A stretch of DNA of 64,000 bases from Pseudomonadota bacterium (GTDB taxonomy: Bacteria > Pseudomonadota > Alphaproteobacteria > Rhizobiales > Beijerinckiaceae): the NCBI GenBank assembly GCA_021813805.1, contig JAKAJL010000016.1, forward strand, positions 1 through 64,000, given 5' to 3'. Under the pieces are notes generated by a model. It ran no database searches. It worked only from the letters and a program-made list of their open reading frames with translations, and was not told the origin of the DNA. A program made the position numbers and the translations under genes. Shown piece by piece: positions 27,401 through 36,507 of this stretch. The number at the start of each line of letters is the position of its first letter. Position 1 is the first letter of the stretch.

Positions 27401-27438
27401 TGCGCGAGGCTGACCGGCGCCCTTTTTCGCGGCGCTGG
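27392..27438 (+). terminator. Leader terminator region controlled by NasT (predicted)
   Basis: CCGGCGCC (27414-27421) and GGCGCTGG (27431-27438) form an 8-base stem with one G-T pair. Alternatively GGCG at 27392-27395, from the loop and 3' arm of hairpin 2, pairs with CGCC at 27418-27421 just before TTTTT (27423-27427). The second fold competes with ANTAR hairpin 2 and would give a Rho-independent terminator; this competition is inferred. Confidence 0.45.
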
Positions 27439-27522
27439 AGGCGTGGGCGTCGTCGCACACTCTTTCCCTCTGTCTCGCCAGCGAACCCATGCCTCGGACT
27501 CGTCCAAGCTCAAGGGTCCGCA

Positions 27523-30003
27523 ATGGGACAGATCGAAAAATTCCCCGAAACCTCACGCCTCGTCGTGATCGGCAACGGCATGGCCGCCGGCCGCGCTCTG
27601 GAAGAGCTTTTCGCCAAAGCGCGCAAGCCGATGAAGGTGACGGTCTTCGGCGCCGAGCCGCGCGTCAATTACGACAGGATCATGCTGTCGCCAGTCCTCG
27701 CTGGCGAAAAGAATTTCGATGACATCATCATTCACGATGAAGATTGGTACGACCGCAACGGCGTCAATCTGCGCCGCGGCGAAGCGATCGTCGCGATCGA
27801 CCGCGCGCGAAAAAGGGTCGAGACGGCGGGCGGCGAAAGTTTCGCCTATGACAAGCTGGTGATCGCCACCGGCTCGCTGCCTTTCGTCATTCCGGTTCCG
27901 GGCGCCAATCTCGAAGGCGTGGTCACTTTCCGAGACCTCGACGATGTCGAGAAGATGGACGCGGCGGCCCGCAAGGGCGGCCATGCGGTGGTGATCGGCG
28001 GCGGCCTGCTGGGACTTGAAGCGGCGGCGGGGCTGGCGCTCAAGGGGATGAAGGTGTCGGTCGTGCATCTCATGCCGACCCTGATGGAGCGCCAACTCGA
28101 CGCCAGCGCCGGCTATCTGCTGGAAAAGGCGATTTCCGCCCGGGGCATCGACGTATACACCCGCGCCGACACCGAGGCGATCCTCGGCGCGGAGCGCGTG
28201 GAGGGCGTCAAGCTGAAGGATGGCCGCCTGTTGCCCGCCGACCTCGTGGTCATGGCGGTCGGCATCAGGCCCAATGCGACGCTGGCCAAATCGGCTGGAC
28301 TCGACTGCAATCGCGGCGTCGTGGTGGACGATCTGATGCGCACCAGCGACCACGATATTTTCGCGGTCGGCGAATGCGTCGAGCATCGCGGTCAATGCTA
28401 TGGCTTGGTCGCGCCGCTCTATGACATGGCGAAGGTTCTGGCGAGCGAACTCGCCGGCGACAATCCGCAAGGCTTCGTTCCCGCCGCGACCTCGACCAGG
28501 CTCAAGGTCACCGGCATCGACCTGTTTTCGGTCGGCGACTTTTCCGACGACGACGAGAACAACGAGGTCGTGCTGCGCGACCCCGCGCGCGGCATCTACA
28601 AGCGCGTCATCCTGCGCGACAATAAAATCGTCGGCGCCGTGCTCTATGGCGACACCGGCGACGGCGCCTGGTATTTCGACCTGCTGAAGAAGGGCGAGGA
28701 TATCGGCGCGATCCGCGACACCTTGATCTTCGGCCAAGCCTATCAGGGAGGCTCCCCGCTGGACCCTACGGCGGCCGTTGCAGCCTTGCCGGATGATGCG
28801 GAAATCTGCGGCTGCAACGGCGTGTGCAAGAGCGCGATCGTCTCGGCGATCAGCGAGGACGGCCTGACGACGCTCGACGACGTGCGGGCGAAAACCAAGG
28901 CCTCCGCCTCCTGCGGCCAGTGCGCCGGCAAGGTCGAGCTTCTATTGTCGTCAACGCTCGGCGACGCCTATCAAAAATCCGACCGCAGGCCGATGTGCAA
29001 ATGCACCGACCTCACCCACGAGGACGTGCGCGGCTTCATCAGGTCGAAAAAGCTCAAGTCGCTGCCCGCCGTGATGCAGGAGCTGGGCTGGAAGAGCTCC
29101 GGCGGCTGCCCATCCTGCCAGCCGGCGCTGAATTATTATCTCGTCTGCGCCTGGCCGAGCGAATATGTCGACGATTACCAGGCGCGTTTCATCAACGAGC
29201 GCGTCCACGCCAATATCCAGAAGGACGGGACTTTTTCGGTCGTGCCGCGCATGTGGGGCGGCGTGACCACGCCCGACGAATTGCGCGCCATCGCCGATAT
29301 CGCCGATCGCTTCAAGGTTCCGATGGTCAAGGTGACGGGCGGCCAGCGCATCGACCTGCTCGGCATCCGGAAGCACGATCTGCCCGCGGTCTGGGCCCAG
29401 CTCAACGCGGCCGGCCTGGTTTCTGGTTTCGCCTACGCCAAGGCCGTGCGCACGGTGAAAACCTGCGTCGGCGCGCAATTCTGCCGCTTCGGCACCCAGG
29501 ATTCCACCGGGCTCGGGATCAAGCTCGAAAAGCTTCTGTGCGGCTCCTGGACTCCGGCGAAAATGAAGCTCGCGGTCTCGGGCTGCCCGCGCAATTGCTC
29601 CGAGGTCACGGTCAAGGACGTCGGCGTGATCTGCGTCGAATCCGGCTTCGACATTCATGTCGCCGGCGCCGCAGGCCTGCATGTGCGCGCCACCGATCTG
29701 CTGGGCCACGTCGACACCGAGGAAGAGACGCTCGAAGTCTGCGCCGCCATCCTGCAAATGTATCGCGAAGAGGCCGCCTATCTCGAACGGCTTTACAAAT
29801 GGGTCGAGAAGATCGGGCTGGAGCGGCTGCGCGCGACCATCTTCGAGGACAGGCAGGCCCGCGAGGCGCTTTACCAGCGTTTCCTCGTCTCGCAGCGCTG
29901 CGCGCGCCGCGACCCCTGGGCCGAACGCGCCGCAGGCAAGCATCTCCATGAATTCACGCCGCTTGCCGTGATCTCGCCGGTCGCGCGCGTCGCCGCCGAA
30001 TGA
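27523..30003 (+). CDS. nirB: NAD(P)H-dependent nitrite reductase, large subunit
   Basis: 826 residues from ATG 27523 (AAGGG upstream); the frame extends further but the upstream part is the RNA leader. Reduces nitrite to ammonium in the cytoplasm with NirD. N-terminal FAD/NAD(P)H oxidoreductase domain (LVVIGNGMAAGRAL, residues 1-310). Two BFD-type [2Fe-2S] segments follow, near 428-470 (CGCNGVCKS...CGQC) and near 491-535 (CKCTDL...GGCPSC). The siroheme/[4Fe-4S] domain has Cys ligands in CVGAQFC near 646 and SGCPRNC near 687. First gene of the nirB-nirD-nasA-narK operon; its stop overlaps nirD (ATGA). Confidence 0.95.
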   Translation: MGQIEKFPETSRLVVIGNGMAAGRALEELFAKARKPMKVTVFGAEPRVNYDRIMLSPVLAGEKNFDDIIIHDEDWYDRNGVNLRRGEAIVAIDRARKRVETAGGESFAYDKLVIATGSLPFVIPVPGANLEGVVTFRDLDDVEKMDAAARKGGHAVVIGGGLLGLEAAAGLALKGMKVSVVHLMPTLMERQLDASAGYLLEKAISARGIDVYTRADTEAILGAERVEGVKLKDGRLLPADLVVMAVGIRPNATLAKSAGLDCNRGVVVDDLMRTSDHDIFAVGECVEHRGQCYGLVAPLYDMAKVLASELAGDNPQGFVPAATSTRLKVTGIDLFSVGDFSDDDENNEVVLRDPARGIYKRVILRDNKIVGAVLYGDTGDGAWYFDLLKKGEDIGAIRDTLIFGQAYQGGSPLDPTAAVAALPDDAEICGCNGVCKSAIVSAISEDGLTTLDDVRAKTKASASCGQCAGKVELLLSSTLGDAYQKSDRRPMCKCTDLTHEDVRGFIRSKKLKSLPAVMQELGWKSSGGCPSCQPALNYYLVCAWPSEYVDDYQARFINERVHANIQKDGTFSVVPRMWGGVTTPDELRAIADIADRFKVPMVKVTGGQRIDLLGIRKHDLPAVWAQLNAAGLVSGFAYAKAVRTVKTCVGAQFCRFGTQDSTGLGIKLEKLLCGSWTPAKMKLAVSGCPRNCSEVTVKDVGVICVESGFDIHVAGAAGLHVRATDLLGHVDTEEETLEVCAAILQMYREEAAYLERLYKWVEKIGLERLRATIFEDRQAREALYQRFLVSQRCARRDPWAERAAGKHLHEFTPLAVISPVARVAAE

Positions 30004-30362
30004 CCATTTTCGAGGACATCGCCATGGAAGAGAACAACGCCTTCTGGTTCGATTGCGGGCCGGTCAATTCCATCCCGCCGCGCGGGGCGCGCACGGTGCG
30101 CACGCCGCGCCGCGAGATCGCCGTGTTCCGCACCGCCAGCGACGAATTTTTCGCGCTCGAAAACAGGTGCCCACACAAGGGCGGGCCCCTCGCCGAAGGC
30201 ATCGTCCACGGCCGCAAGGTCGCATGCCCGCTGCACAACTGGATCATCGATCTCGAAAGCGGCGCCGCGACGGGCGCCGATCAAGGTTGCGCGCGAAAAT
30301 TCCCGGTGAAGATCGAACGCGGCCGCATCTATCTCGACATGGGCGTCGCCGCCCCGGCGTGA
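30000..30362 (+). CDS. nirD: Nitrite reductase small subunit, Rieske type
   Basis: 120 residues, with the start ATG overlapping the nirB stop. A Rieske [2Fe-2S] fold with all four ligands visible (CPHKGGPLAEG and CPLHNW), in contrast with enterobacterial NirD, which lacks them. It partners NirB in electron delivery for nitrite reduction. A second in-frame ATG nine codons in (MEENNAFW) is an alternative start with better family fit, but the coupled overlap favours the first. Confidence 0.93.
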   Translation: MTIFEDIAMEENNAFWFDCGPVNSIPPRGARTVRTPRREIAVFRTASDEFFALENRCPHKGGPLAEGIVHGRKVACPLHNWIIDLESGAATGADQGCARKFPVKIERGRIYLDMGVAAPA

Positions 30363-30417
30363 CCGCCCCCTGATCCGGCCCCAAAGCGCTACGGATAAGA
30401 TTTTCTCCGAGGAAAGA

Positions 30418-33081
30418 ATGACGAAGACCATCGCCACCACCTGTCCCTATTGCGGCGTCGGCTGCGGCGTGCGCGCCGAGGTCTCTCCGCAGGGCGTCCG
30501 CATTGCCGGCGACAAGACCCATCCCGCCAATTCCGGCCGGCTCTGCGTCAAGGGCTCATCGCTCGCTCAGGTGCTGACGCTCGAAGAACGTCTGCTCCAT
30601 CCGCGCATCGGCGGCGCCCGCGCCAGCTGGGACGACGCGCTGGAGACGGTCGCCCGGCTCTTCGCCCAGACCATCGCGGCGCATGGGCCGGATTCGGTCG
30701 CCTTCTACGTGTCAGGGCAGCTTCTCACCGAGGATTATTACGTCGCCAACAAGCTGATGAAGGGTTTTGTCGGCTCGGCCAATATCGACACCAATTCGCG
30801 CCTGTGCATGTCCTCCTCGGTCGCCGGCCACAAGCGCGCCTTCGGTTCGGACACGGTTCCCGGCTGCTATGAGGATCTGGAACAGGCCGATCTCGTCGTC
30901 CTGGCCGGCTCCAATCTTGCCTGGTGCCATCCGATCCTGTTCCAGCGCCTCGCCGCGGCGCGCGCGAAGCGCGGCGGAGCGCCGCTGGTGGTGAATATCG
31001 ACCCGCGCCGCACGGCGACCAGCGAAATCGCCGATCTGCATCTTGGGCTCGCGCCGGGCTCGGATGTCGCGCTCTTTCTCGGCCTGCTGCGCGCGCTGGA
31101 CCTCGCCGGAAAAACCGCGAATGATTTTGTCGCCCGTCACAGCCAGGGCGCGGAAGAAGCCCTTGCCGTCGCCCAAAGCTGGACGCTGGAAAAAGTCGCC
31201 GCCGAAACCGGCCTCGCGCCTCGCGATTTGCGGCGGTTCTATGGTCTTGTCATTGGCGCGGAAAAAACCGTCACCGTCTATTCGCAGGGCGTCAACCAAT
31301 CCGCCGCCGGGACCGACAAGGTCAATTCCATCCTCAACACCCATCTGCTGACCGGTCGGATCGGCAGGCCGGGTTGCGGACCGTTCTCGGTCACCGGCCA
31401 GCCCAACGCCATGGGCGGACGCGAGGTCGGCGGCCTCGCCAATATGCTCGCCGCCCATATGGAGATCGACAATTCCGACCATCAGGCGCTCGTCCAAAAG
31501 TTCTGGAATTCGCCAAGGATCGCACAAAAGGCCGGCCTCAAGGCGGTGGACCTGTTCCGGGCGATCGGGGCTGGAAAAATCAAGGCGGTCTGGATCATCG
31601 CCACCAATCCGGTCGATAGCCTGCCCGGCGCCGATTTCGTCCGCGCGGCGCTGACGAAATGCCCCTTCGTCGTCGTCTCGGATGTCGCCGAAAAGACCGA
31701 CACCGCCACCTTCGCCCATGTCCTGCTGCCCGCCGCCGCATGGGGCGAGAAGGACGGAACGGTGACCAATTCCGAGCGCCGCATTTCGCGCCAGCGCAGG
31801 CTGCGGGAAGCGCCCGGCGAGGCGCGCGCCGACTGGGACATCATTTGCGACGTCGCCCGGCGCATGGGTTTTCGCGAGGCGTTCGAATATGGGAACGCCG
31901 CCGCGATCTTTCGCGAACATGCCGCGTTGTCGGGCGTCGGCAACGACGGCGGGCGGGATTTCGACATTTCCGCCTGCGCGGAAATCTCCGACGCCGACTA
32001 TGACGCGCTGGCGCCCTTCCAATGGCCGTGGCGCAAGGGCGAGGCCCGACCGGGCGCCCAAATCCGCTTTTTTGGCGACGGCCGCTTCTTCACCCCTGAC
32101 GGCCGCGCGCGCTTCATCGCCACGCCGTTCCGGGGCCTCGCGGAAAAGGCGGGGCCGGGCGAATTCATCCTCAACACCGGCCGTGTGCGCGACCAATGGC
32201 ACACCATGACCCGCACCGGGCGCGCCGAGAAACTGTCGCAACATATCGCCGAGCCTTTCGCCGAACTGAACCCGCTCGACGCCGCCGAACTCGGCGTCGA
32301 GCACGCCGGACTGGTCTGCCTGTCGAACGCGCGGGGAAAAATCCTGCTGCGCGCCCAGATCACCGACCGGCAACGGCGCGGCAGCGTCTTTGCGCCGATC
32401 CACTGGACCGACCTTTTCGCCGCCAAAGCGCGGATCGACGCGCTGGTCGCGCCGGCGCTCGACCCCATCTCGGGTCAGCCGGAATCGAAGGCGAGCGCGG
32501 TGCGTGTCGCGCCTTTCGATGTCGCCTGGCACGCTTTCGCCCTGATGCGAAAAAAGCCGGAAAATCTCGCCTGCGCCTATTGGGCGATGGCGCGGACAGC
32601 GGGCGGCTGGCGGGTCGAACTCGCCGGAACCGACGAAGTCGAAGACGGGGAGGTTTTCGCCCGGCGGCTGTTCGGACTCGACACGGAGCCTTGCGAATTT
32701 TCGGCGATGCGCGACGCGCGCGAAAAGAGCTTTCGGGGCGTCGCCACACGGGATGGCGGAATCATGGGCGCGATTTTCGTCGCGCCCGGCCCTGTCGCCG
32801 TCGCCCGCGCCTGGGCCTGCGAGCAATTCGCGCGCGAGGATGTCAAGCCGCTTGCTTTGCTGGCCGGCCGCCCGCCGCGCGCCTGCCGCGATCCCGGCCG
32901 GAAAGTCTGCGTCTGCCTGAATGTCGGCGCCAACACCATTCTCGACGCCATCGAGGAGAAAAGCCTGTCCAGCGCCGACGCGGTCTCCGCCGTCACCGGC
33001 GCCGGCTCGGGCTGCGGCTCCTGCAAGCCGGAAATCGAACGCCTGCTCGGCCAGAAGCGCCTGGCCGGCGCGCGATCCTGA
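30418..33081 (+). CDS. nasA: Assimilatory nitrate reductase, catalytic Mo subunit
   Basis: 887 residues, preceded by GAGGAAAG. Mo-bis-MGD oxidoreductase reducing nitrate to nitrite in the cytoplasm. The N-terminal [4Fe-4S] motif is CPYCGVGCGVRAE with the fourth Cys in GRLCVKG; the putative Mo-ligand Cys lies in NSRLCMSSS near residue 137. A C-terminal BFD-like [2Fe-2S] domain (CVCLNVG near 829 ... GCGSC) is fused, as in NasA/NarB enzymes that take electrons from NAD(P)H flavoproteins or ferredoxin. No separate NasC flavoprotein is present; NirB or another reductase may feed it. There is no Tat signal, consistent with an assimilatory enzyme. Confidence 0.95.
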   Translation: MTKTIATTCPYCGVGCGVRAEVSPQGVRIAGDKTHPANSGRLCVKGSSLAQVLTLEERLLHPRIGGARASWDDALETVARLFAQTIAAHGPDSVAFYVSGQLLTEDYYVANKLMKGFVGSANIDTNSRLCMSSSVAGHKRAFGSDTVPGCYEDLEQADLVVLAGSNLAWCHPILFQRLAAARAKRGGAPLVVNIDPRRTATSEIADLHLGLAPGSDVALFLGLLRALDLAGKTANDFVARHSQGAEEALAVAQSWTLEKVAAETGLAPRDLRRFYGLVIGAEKTVTVYSQGVNQSAAGTDKVNSILNTHLLTGRIGRPGCGPFSVTGQPNAMGGREVGGLANMLAAHMEIDNSDHQALVQKFWNSPRIAQKAGLKAVDLFRAIGAGKIKAVWIIATNPVDSLPGADFVRAALTKCPFVVVSDVAEKTDTATFAHVLLPAAAWGEKDGTVTNSERRISRQRRLREAPGEARADWDIICDVARRMGFREAFEYGNAAAIFREHAALSGVGNDGGRDFDISACAEISDADYDALAPFQWPWRKGEARPGAQIRFFGDGRFFTPDGRARFIATPFRGLAEKAGPGEFILNTGRVRDQWHTMTRTGRAEKLSQHIAEPFAELNPLDAAELGVEHAGLVCLSNARGKILLRAQITDRQRRGSVFAPIHWTDLFAAKARIDALVAPALDPISGQPESKASAVRVAPFDVAWHAFALMRKKPENLACAYWAMARTAGGWRVELAGTDEVEDGEVFARRLFGLDTEPCEFSAMRDAREKSFRGVATRDGGIMGAIFVAPGPVAVARAWACEQFAREDVKPLALLAGRPPRACRDPGRKVCVCLNVGANTILDAIEEKSLSSADAVSAVTGAGSGCGSCKPEIERLLGQKRLAGARS

Positions 33082-33103
33082 TCTTCAACGCGAGGCTGAA
33101 ACG

Positions 33104-34360
33104 ATGAAACTCTCCGAATTGAAACAATCCGGCCATTGGCCGACCCTGCTCTCCGCCTTTCTCTATTTCGACATCAGCTTCATGGCCTGGGTCTCGCTCG
33201 GGCCGCTGATGGCCTATATCGCCAGGGAAATGAATATTCCGATCGAGCAGAAGCTGACGCTCGTCGCCATCCCGGTGCTTTCGGGCGCCATTCTGCGCAT
33301 CCCCCTCGGCATTCTCGCCGACACGATCGGATCCAAGCTCACCGGCGCGCTCGGCCAGTCGATCGTCGCCGCCGCTTGCGCCGCGGTCTGGCTCTTCGGC
33401 CTGCGCAACCCGACCGACGTCGCCTTTTTCGGCGCCGTTCTCGGGCTCGGCGGCGCCTCTTTCGCGGTCGCCTTGCCGCAGGCGAGCCGCTGGTATCCGC
33501 CCCGGCTTCAAGGCGTGGTCATGGGCATAGCCGGCGCCGGCAACATGGGCGTGGTGCTCGATACTTTGTTCGCGCCCTCGATCGCCGAACATTTCGGCTG
33601 GCGCGGCGTCTATGCCGCGCTTCTGGTTCCCATGCTCGCGATCCTGGCTTTCTATATTTTCGTCGTCAAGGACGCGCCCGGGTCGATCAAGCGCATTCCG
33701 CTGGCGAAATATGGCGAGTTGCTGCTCGATCCCGATAGCCGCTGGTTCATGTTCTTCTATTTCGTCACCTTCGGCGGCTTCGTCGGTCTCGCCTCGGCCC
33801 TGCCGCTCTATTTCGTCAGCCAGTTCCACGCCACGCCGGTGGCGGCGGGCCTGATGGTGTCGATGATCGTCTTCTTCGGCTCGACCTTCCGCCCGGTCGG
33901 CGGCGCCATCGCCGACCGGATCGGCGGGGTGAAGTCCTTGTCGGCGATGTTCATGGTCGTCGCCGCCTGCTATTTCGCCGTTGCGATGCTGCCGGTCGGA
34001 CCTGCCCCTGCGACCGGCGGCTGGCCGCTGCTCGCCCTGCCGCCGATCGCCTGGCTCGCGGTCCTGCTGTTCTCGATGGGCGCGCTGTGCCTCGGCATGG
34101 GCAATGGCGCCGTGTTCCAGCTCCTGCCACAGCGTTTCCGTAACGAGGTCGGCGTGATGACCGGTCTCGTCGGCTTCGCCGGCGGCCTCGGCGGCTTTTT
34201 CCTGGCCAAGGCTCTGGCGACCTCCAAGGGCGTGACCGGCGGATTCATGGCGGGCTTTCTGTTCTTCGCCGTCCTGGCGCTGCTCGGCGTCGCCGGCCTG
34301 ACTTTCGTCAAGCGCCGCTGGCGCACCACCTGGGGCGCCGTCTCCGGCGCGCGCATCTGA
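33104..34360 (+). CDS. narK: Nitrate/nitrite transporter, NarK/NasA-type MFS
   Basis: 418 residues from ATG 33104 with GAGGCTGA upstream, 22 bases after nasA. Twelve predicted membrane segments of the major facilitator superfamily nitrate/nitrite porter group; conserved features include SGAILRIPLGILADTIG near 60, GLGGASFAVALPQASRWYP near 120 and the GNGAVFQLLPQRF region near 335. Imports nitrate (and possibly nitrite) across the inner membrane. It replaces the ABC-type NrtABC uptake found in other nas clusters. An unrelated longer upstream frame is a shadow of nasA. Confidence 0.93.
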   Translation: MKLSELKQSGHWPTLLSAFLYFDISFMAWVSLGPLMAYIAREMNIPIEQKLTLVAIPVLSGAILRIPLGILADTIGSKLTGALGQSIVAAACAAVWLFGLRNPTDVAFFGAVLGLGGASFAVALPQASRWYPPRLQGVVMGIAGAGNMGVVLDTLFAPSIAEHFGWRGVYAALLVPMLAILAFYIFVVKDAPGSIKRIPLAKYGELLLDPDSRWFMFFYFVTFGGFVGLASALPLYFVSQFHATPVAAGLMVSMIVFFGSTFRPVGGAIADRIGGVKSLSAMFMVVAACYFAVAMLPVGPAPATGGWPLLALPPIAWLAVLLFSMGALCLGMGNGAVFQLLPQRFRNEVGVMTGLVGFAGGLGGFFLAKALATSKGVTGGFMAGFLFFAVLALLGVAGLTFVKRRWRTTWGAVSGARI

Positions 34361-34368
34361 ACCTAATC

Positions 34369-34403
34369 GGGGCGCGCAAGGCGGGGCGCGCCTTGCGCGC
34401 CCC
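34369..34403 (+). terminator. Perfect 15-base-pair hairpin after narK
   Basis: A 15-base arm at 34369-34383 (GGGGCGCGCAAGGCG) is matched exactly by 34389-34403 with a 5-base loop GGGCG. There is no T-run, so it may act as a Rho-aided terminator, mRNA stabiliser or attenuator between narK and the kinase/phosphatase gene that starts 26 bases later. Confidence 0.6.
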
Positions 34404-34429
34404 GCCGATCCTGCTACCCATGTGGCGTC

Positions 34430-36133
34430 ATGACCCGCCTTGACCATGAATTGCGTTGTGAGATCGGCTTCGCCACCGAGCGCGGCCAGCGGCCGGACAA
34501 TCAGGATTTTGGCGCGGCGCGTTTCGGCAGGCCCCGCGTGGACGCGCGGCCCGATGTGGTCGCGGTCGTCGCCGACGGGGTCGGCGGCCATGCCGGCGGA
34601 CGCGAAGCCGCCGAGCTCGCGGTCCGCGCCTTCCTCGACGGCTATTTTTCCCTGCCCGGTTCCTTGGGCGCGCGACAGGCCGCCGCGCGTTCGCTCGACG
34701 CCGTCAATTCCTGGATCGTCGCCCAGGGCCGCGTCGATCCCCAACGCGCCAACATGGCGACCACCTTCACCGCGCTGATCCTTTCCGGGCGTTCGGGACA
34801 TTGCGTCCATGTCGGCGACAGCCGGCTTTACCGTTTCCGCGAGGAGGCGCTGGAGCAACTGACCGAGGACCATGTGATGGGGCGCGGCGATCTGCGTCAT
34901 GTGTTGCGCCGCGCCGTGGGCCTGGAGGACCCGGTGCGGATGGACCATGCGTCCTTTTCCCTTCGGCCGCTGGAGCGCTATCTCCTGTGCAGCGATGGCG
35001 TGCATGGCGCGATTAGCGACAAGCGGCTGCGCGAGATTCTCGCCCGGCGCGCCGCGCCGCAACAAACGGCCGAGGACCTGGTCGCCGCCGCGCTCGGCGC
35101 CGGCGGCGCCGACAATTGCACCGCGCTCGTCGTCGACATTCTCGACACGCCGCCGGCGGAAGCCGATGAATTGCGCGATTTCTTCGGCGATCTCCCGATT
35201 CTGGCGCCGCCGGAGCCCGGATCGATCCTCGACGATTATCTCATCGGCGAAAGACTGTCCGAGGGCCGCTACAGCCGACTGATGCGCGCGCAGGACCTGC
35301 GCGGCGGCGCCCGGGTCGCGATCAAATTCCCTCAGCCGCTCGTGGCCGGGGTCAAAACCTATCGCCGAGCTTTCGTTCATGAAGCCTTCGTCGCCAGCCG
35401 CGTACGCAGCCCGTGGATCGTCGAAACGATCGAGCAGCCATCCGAACGCCAGACCCGGCTCTACTCGGTCATGCCCTTTTACGATGGCGAGACCCTTGAG
35501 CAGCGGCTGAACCGCGAGCCGCCCATGTCCTACGCCGAGGGCGCGCAGATCGCGACGCGGATCGCCCGCGCCGTCGCCACTCTCCATCGCGCCCGCATCG
35601 TCCATCGCGACATCAAGCCGGACAATATCCTGCTACTCAAGGACGGCGGCCTCAAGCTGATCGACCTCGGCGTCGCGCGCCTGCCGCAACGCGAGGACTT
35701 TCCCCCCGAGGACATTCCCGGCACGCCGTCCTATATGGCGCCGGAGCTTTTTTCCGGCGCGGCGGGCGATGAGATGACCGACCTTTTCGCCCTCGGCGTC
35801 ACCGCCTACCGGATGTTCGCGCGCAGCTATCCTTACGGCGAAATCGAGCCTTTTTCCCACCCGCGGTTCGGGCGCCCGGCGCCGCTCGCCACACGGCGGC
35901 CAGACCTTCCCGCCTGGCTCGACGCTGCGATCGCCAAGGCGATCGCCGTGGACTCCGCTCAGCGTTACGGCGACATGCTCGAATTCGCCTTCGAGATCGA
36001 AAACGGCGCGCGACGCGGCGGCCCCACCGGCGATCGCAAAAAATCCCTCTATGAGAACAATCCACTGATCTTCTGGCAGGCGCTGTCCGCCGTACTAGCC
36101 ATCCTGCTGGCGATTGCACTGGCTCGGAGATGA
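34430..36133 (+). CDS. PP2C phosphatase / Ser-Thr protein kinase fusion, membrane-anchored
   Basis: 567 residues. The N-terminal PP2C phosphatase domain (1-240) has metal-binding motifs RPDNQDF at 21-27 and VADGVGGHAGG near 47-57, and GADNCTAL near 225. The Hanks-type kinase (about 262-530) has the Lys in VAIKFP near 302, HRDIKPDN near 392, DLG in place of the usual DFG, and GTPSYMAPE near 430. A single membrane span at about 545-565 (ALSAVLAILLAIALA) ends the protein, so both domains face the cytoplasm. Such dual enzymes recur beside assimilatory nitrate genes, suggesting control of uptake or reductase activity; substrate unknown. A 15-bp hairpin separates it from narK. Confidence 0.9.
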   Translation: MTRLDHELRCEIGFATERGQRPDNQDFGAARFGRPRVDARPDVVAVVADGVGGHAGGREAAELAVRAFLDGYFSLPGSLGARQAAARSLDAVNSWIVAQGRVDPQRANMATTFTALILSGRSGHCVHVGDSRLYRFREEALEQLTEDHVMGRGDLRHVLRRAVGLEDPVRMDHASFSLRPLERYLLCSDGVHGAISDKRLREILARRAAPQQTAEDLVAAALGAGGADNCTALVVDILDTPPAEADELRDFFGDLPILAPPEPGSILDDYLIGERLSEGRYSRLMRAQDLRGGARVAIKFPQPLVAGVKTYRRAFVHEAFVASRVRSPWIVETIEQPSERQTRLYSVMPFYDGETLEQRLNREPPMSYAEGAQIATRIARAVATLHRARIVHRDIKPDNILLLKDGGLKLIDLGVARLPQREDFPPEDIPGTPSYMAPELFSGAAGDEMTDLFALGVTAYRMFARSYPYGEIEPFSHPRFGRPAPLATRRPDLPAWLDAAIAKAIAVDSAQRYGDMLEFAFEIENGARRGGPTGDRKKSLYENNPLIFWQALSAVLAILLAIALARR

Positions 36134-36273
36134 CGCCTGGAGCGACTGAGTTTCAATAACTTACGACACCAACGGCCATTCTGTAAATTCTTTTGAGCCG
36201 AGAGGAAGTCGCTGTGGGTTCCGTAACGCACCCAGAATATGTTTTACTCTTCGGCGCCGATCGCCCACTTGGC
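36134..36273. other. Short intergenic stretch between convergent units
   Basis: Lies between the plus-strand kinase/phosphatase stop and the minus-strand rpoN-like remnant. No gene and no clear T-tailed hairpin was seen. Confidence 0.35.
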
Positions 36274-36507
36274 TCAGCCGTTTTCCTCGCCGGCGAGCGC
36301 AGGATCCGGCCCCTTTTTGGCGCGCTCCGGCAGGGGATTGCGCTCAAGCTCTTCCTCGACAAAAGCCGCAAGCTCCGCGCCGGAATATTGCTGCTGCGCC
36401 GGCTCCTGACGCCGTGCAAAGCAACGCCGGGCCGAGCCTTTCTCACATCGTTCGGCCTGAATTGATTTTTTGAAGATTTCGTCGATCGGCGCAAATTGCG
36501 CGCGGGA
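36274..36507 (-). pseudogene. Remnant resembling the N-terminal region I of RpoN (sigma-54)
   Basis: Reading leftwards from the modC stop, one frame stays open to the TGA at 36274 without a start codon. It contains QQQYSGAELAAFVEEELE followed by RNPLPERAKKGPDPALA. This matches the conserved region I of sigma-54 (typically LLQ-S--EL-AFVEEELERNPLLE), about 43 clear residues. The preceding portion is not sigma-54-like (frame-decayed), and nothing of regions II-III is present. It is probably a leftover of a second rpoN copy that once sat in this nitrogen island. Confidence 0.6.

Noticed and set aside
30712-35605. Very long minus-strand frames opposite nasA, narK and the kinase/phosphatase
   Set aside because: They lie antisense to clearly recognisable genes; their sequence is Arg/Gly/His-rich shadow translation of high-GC coding DNA with no family match.
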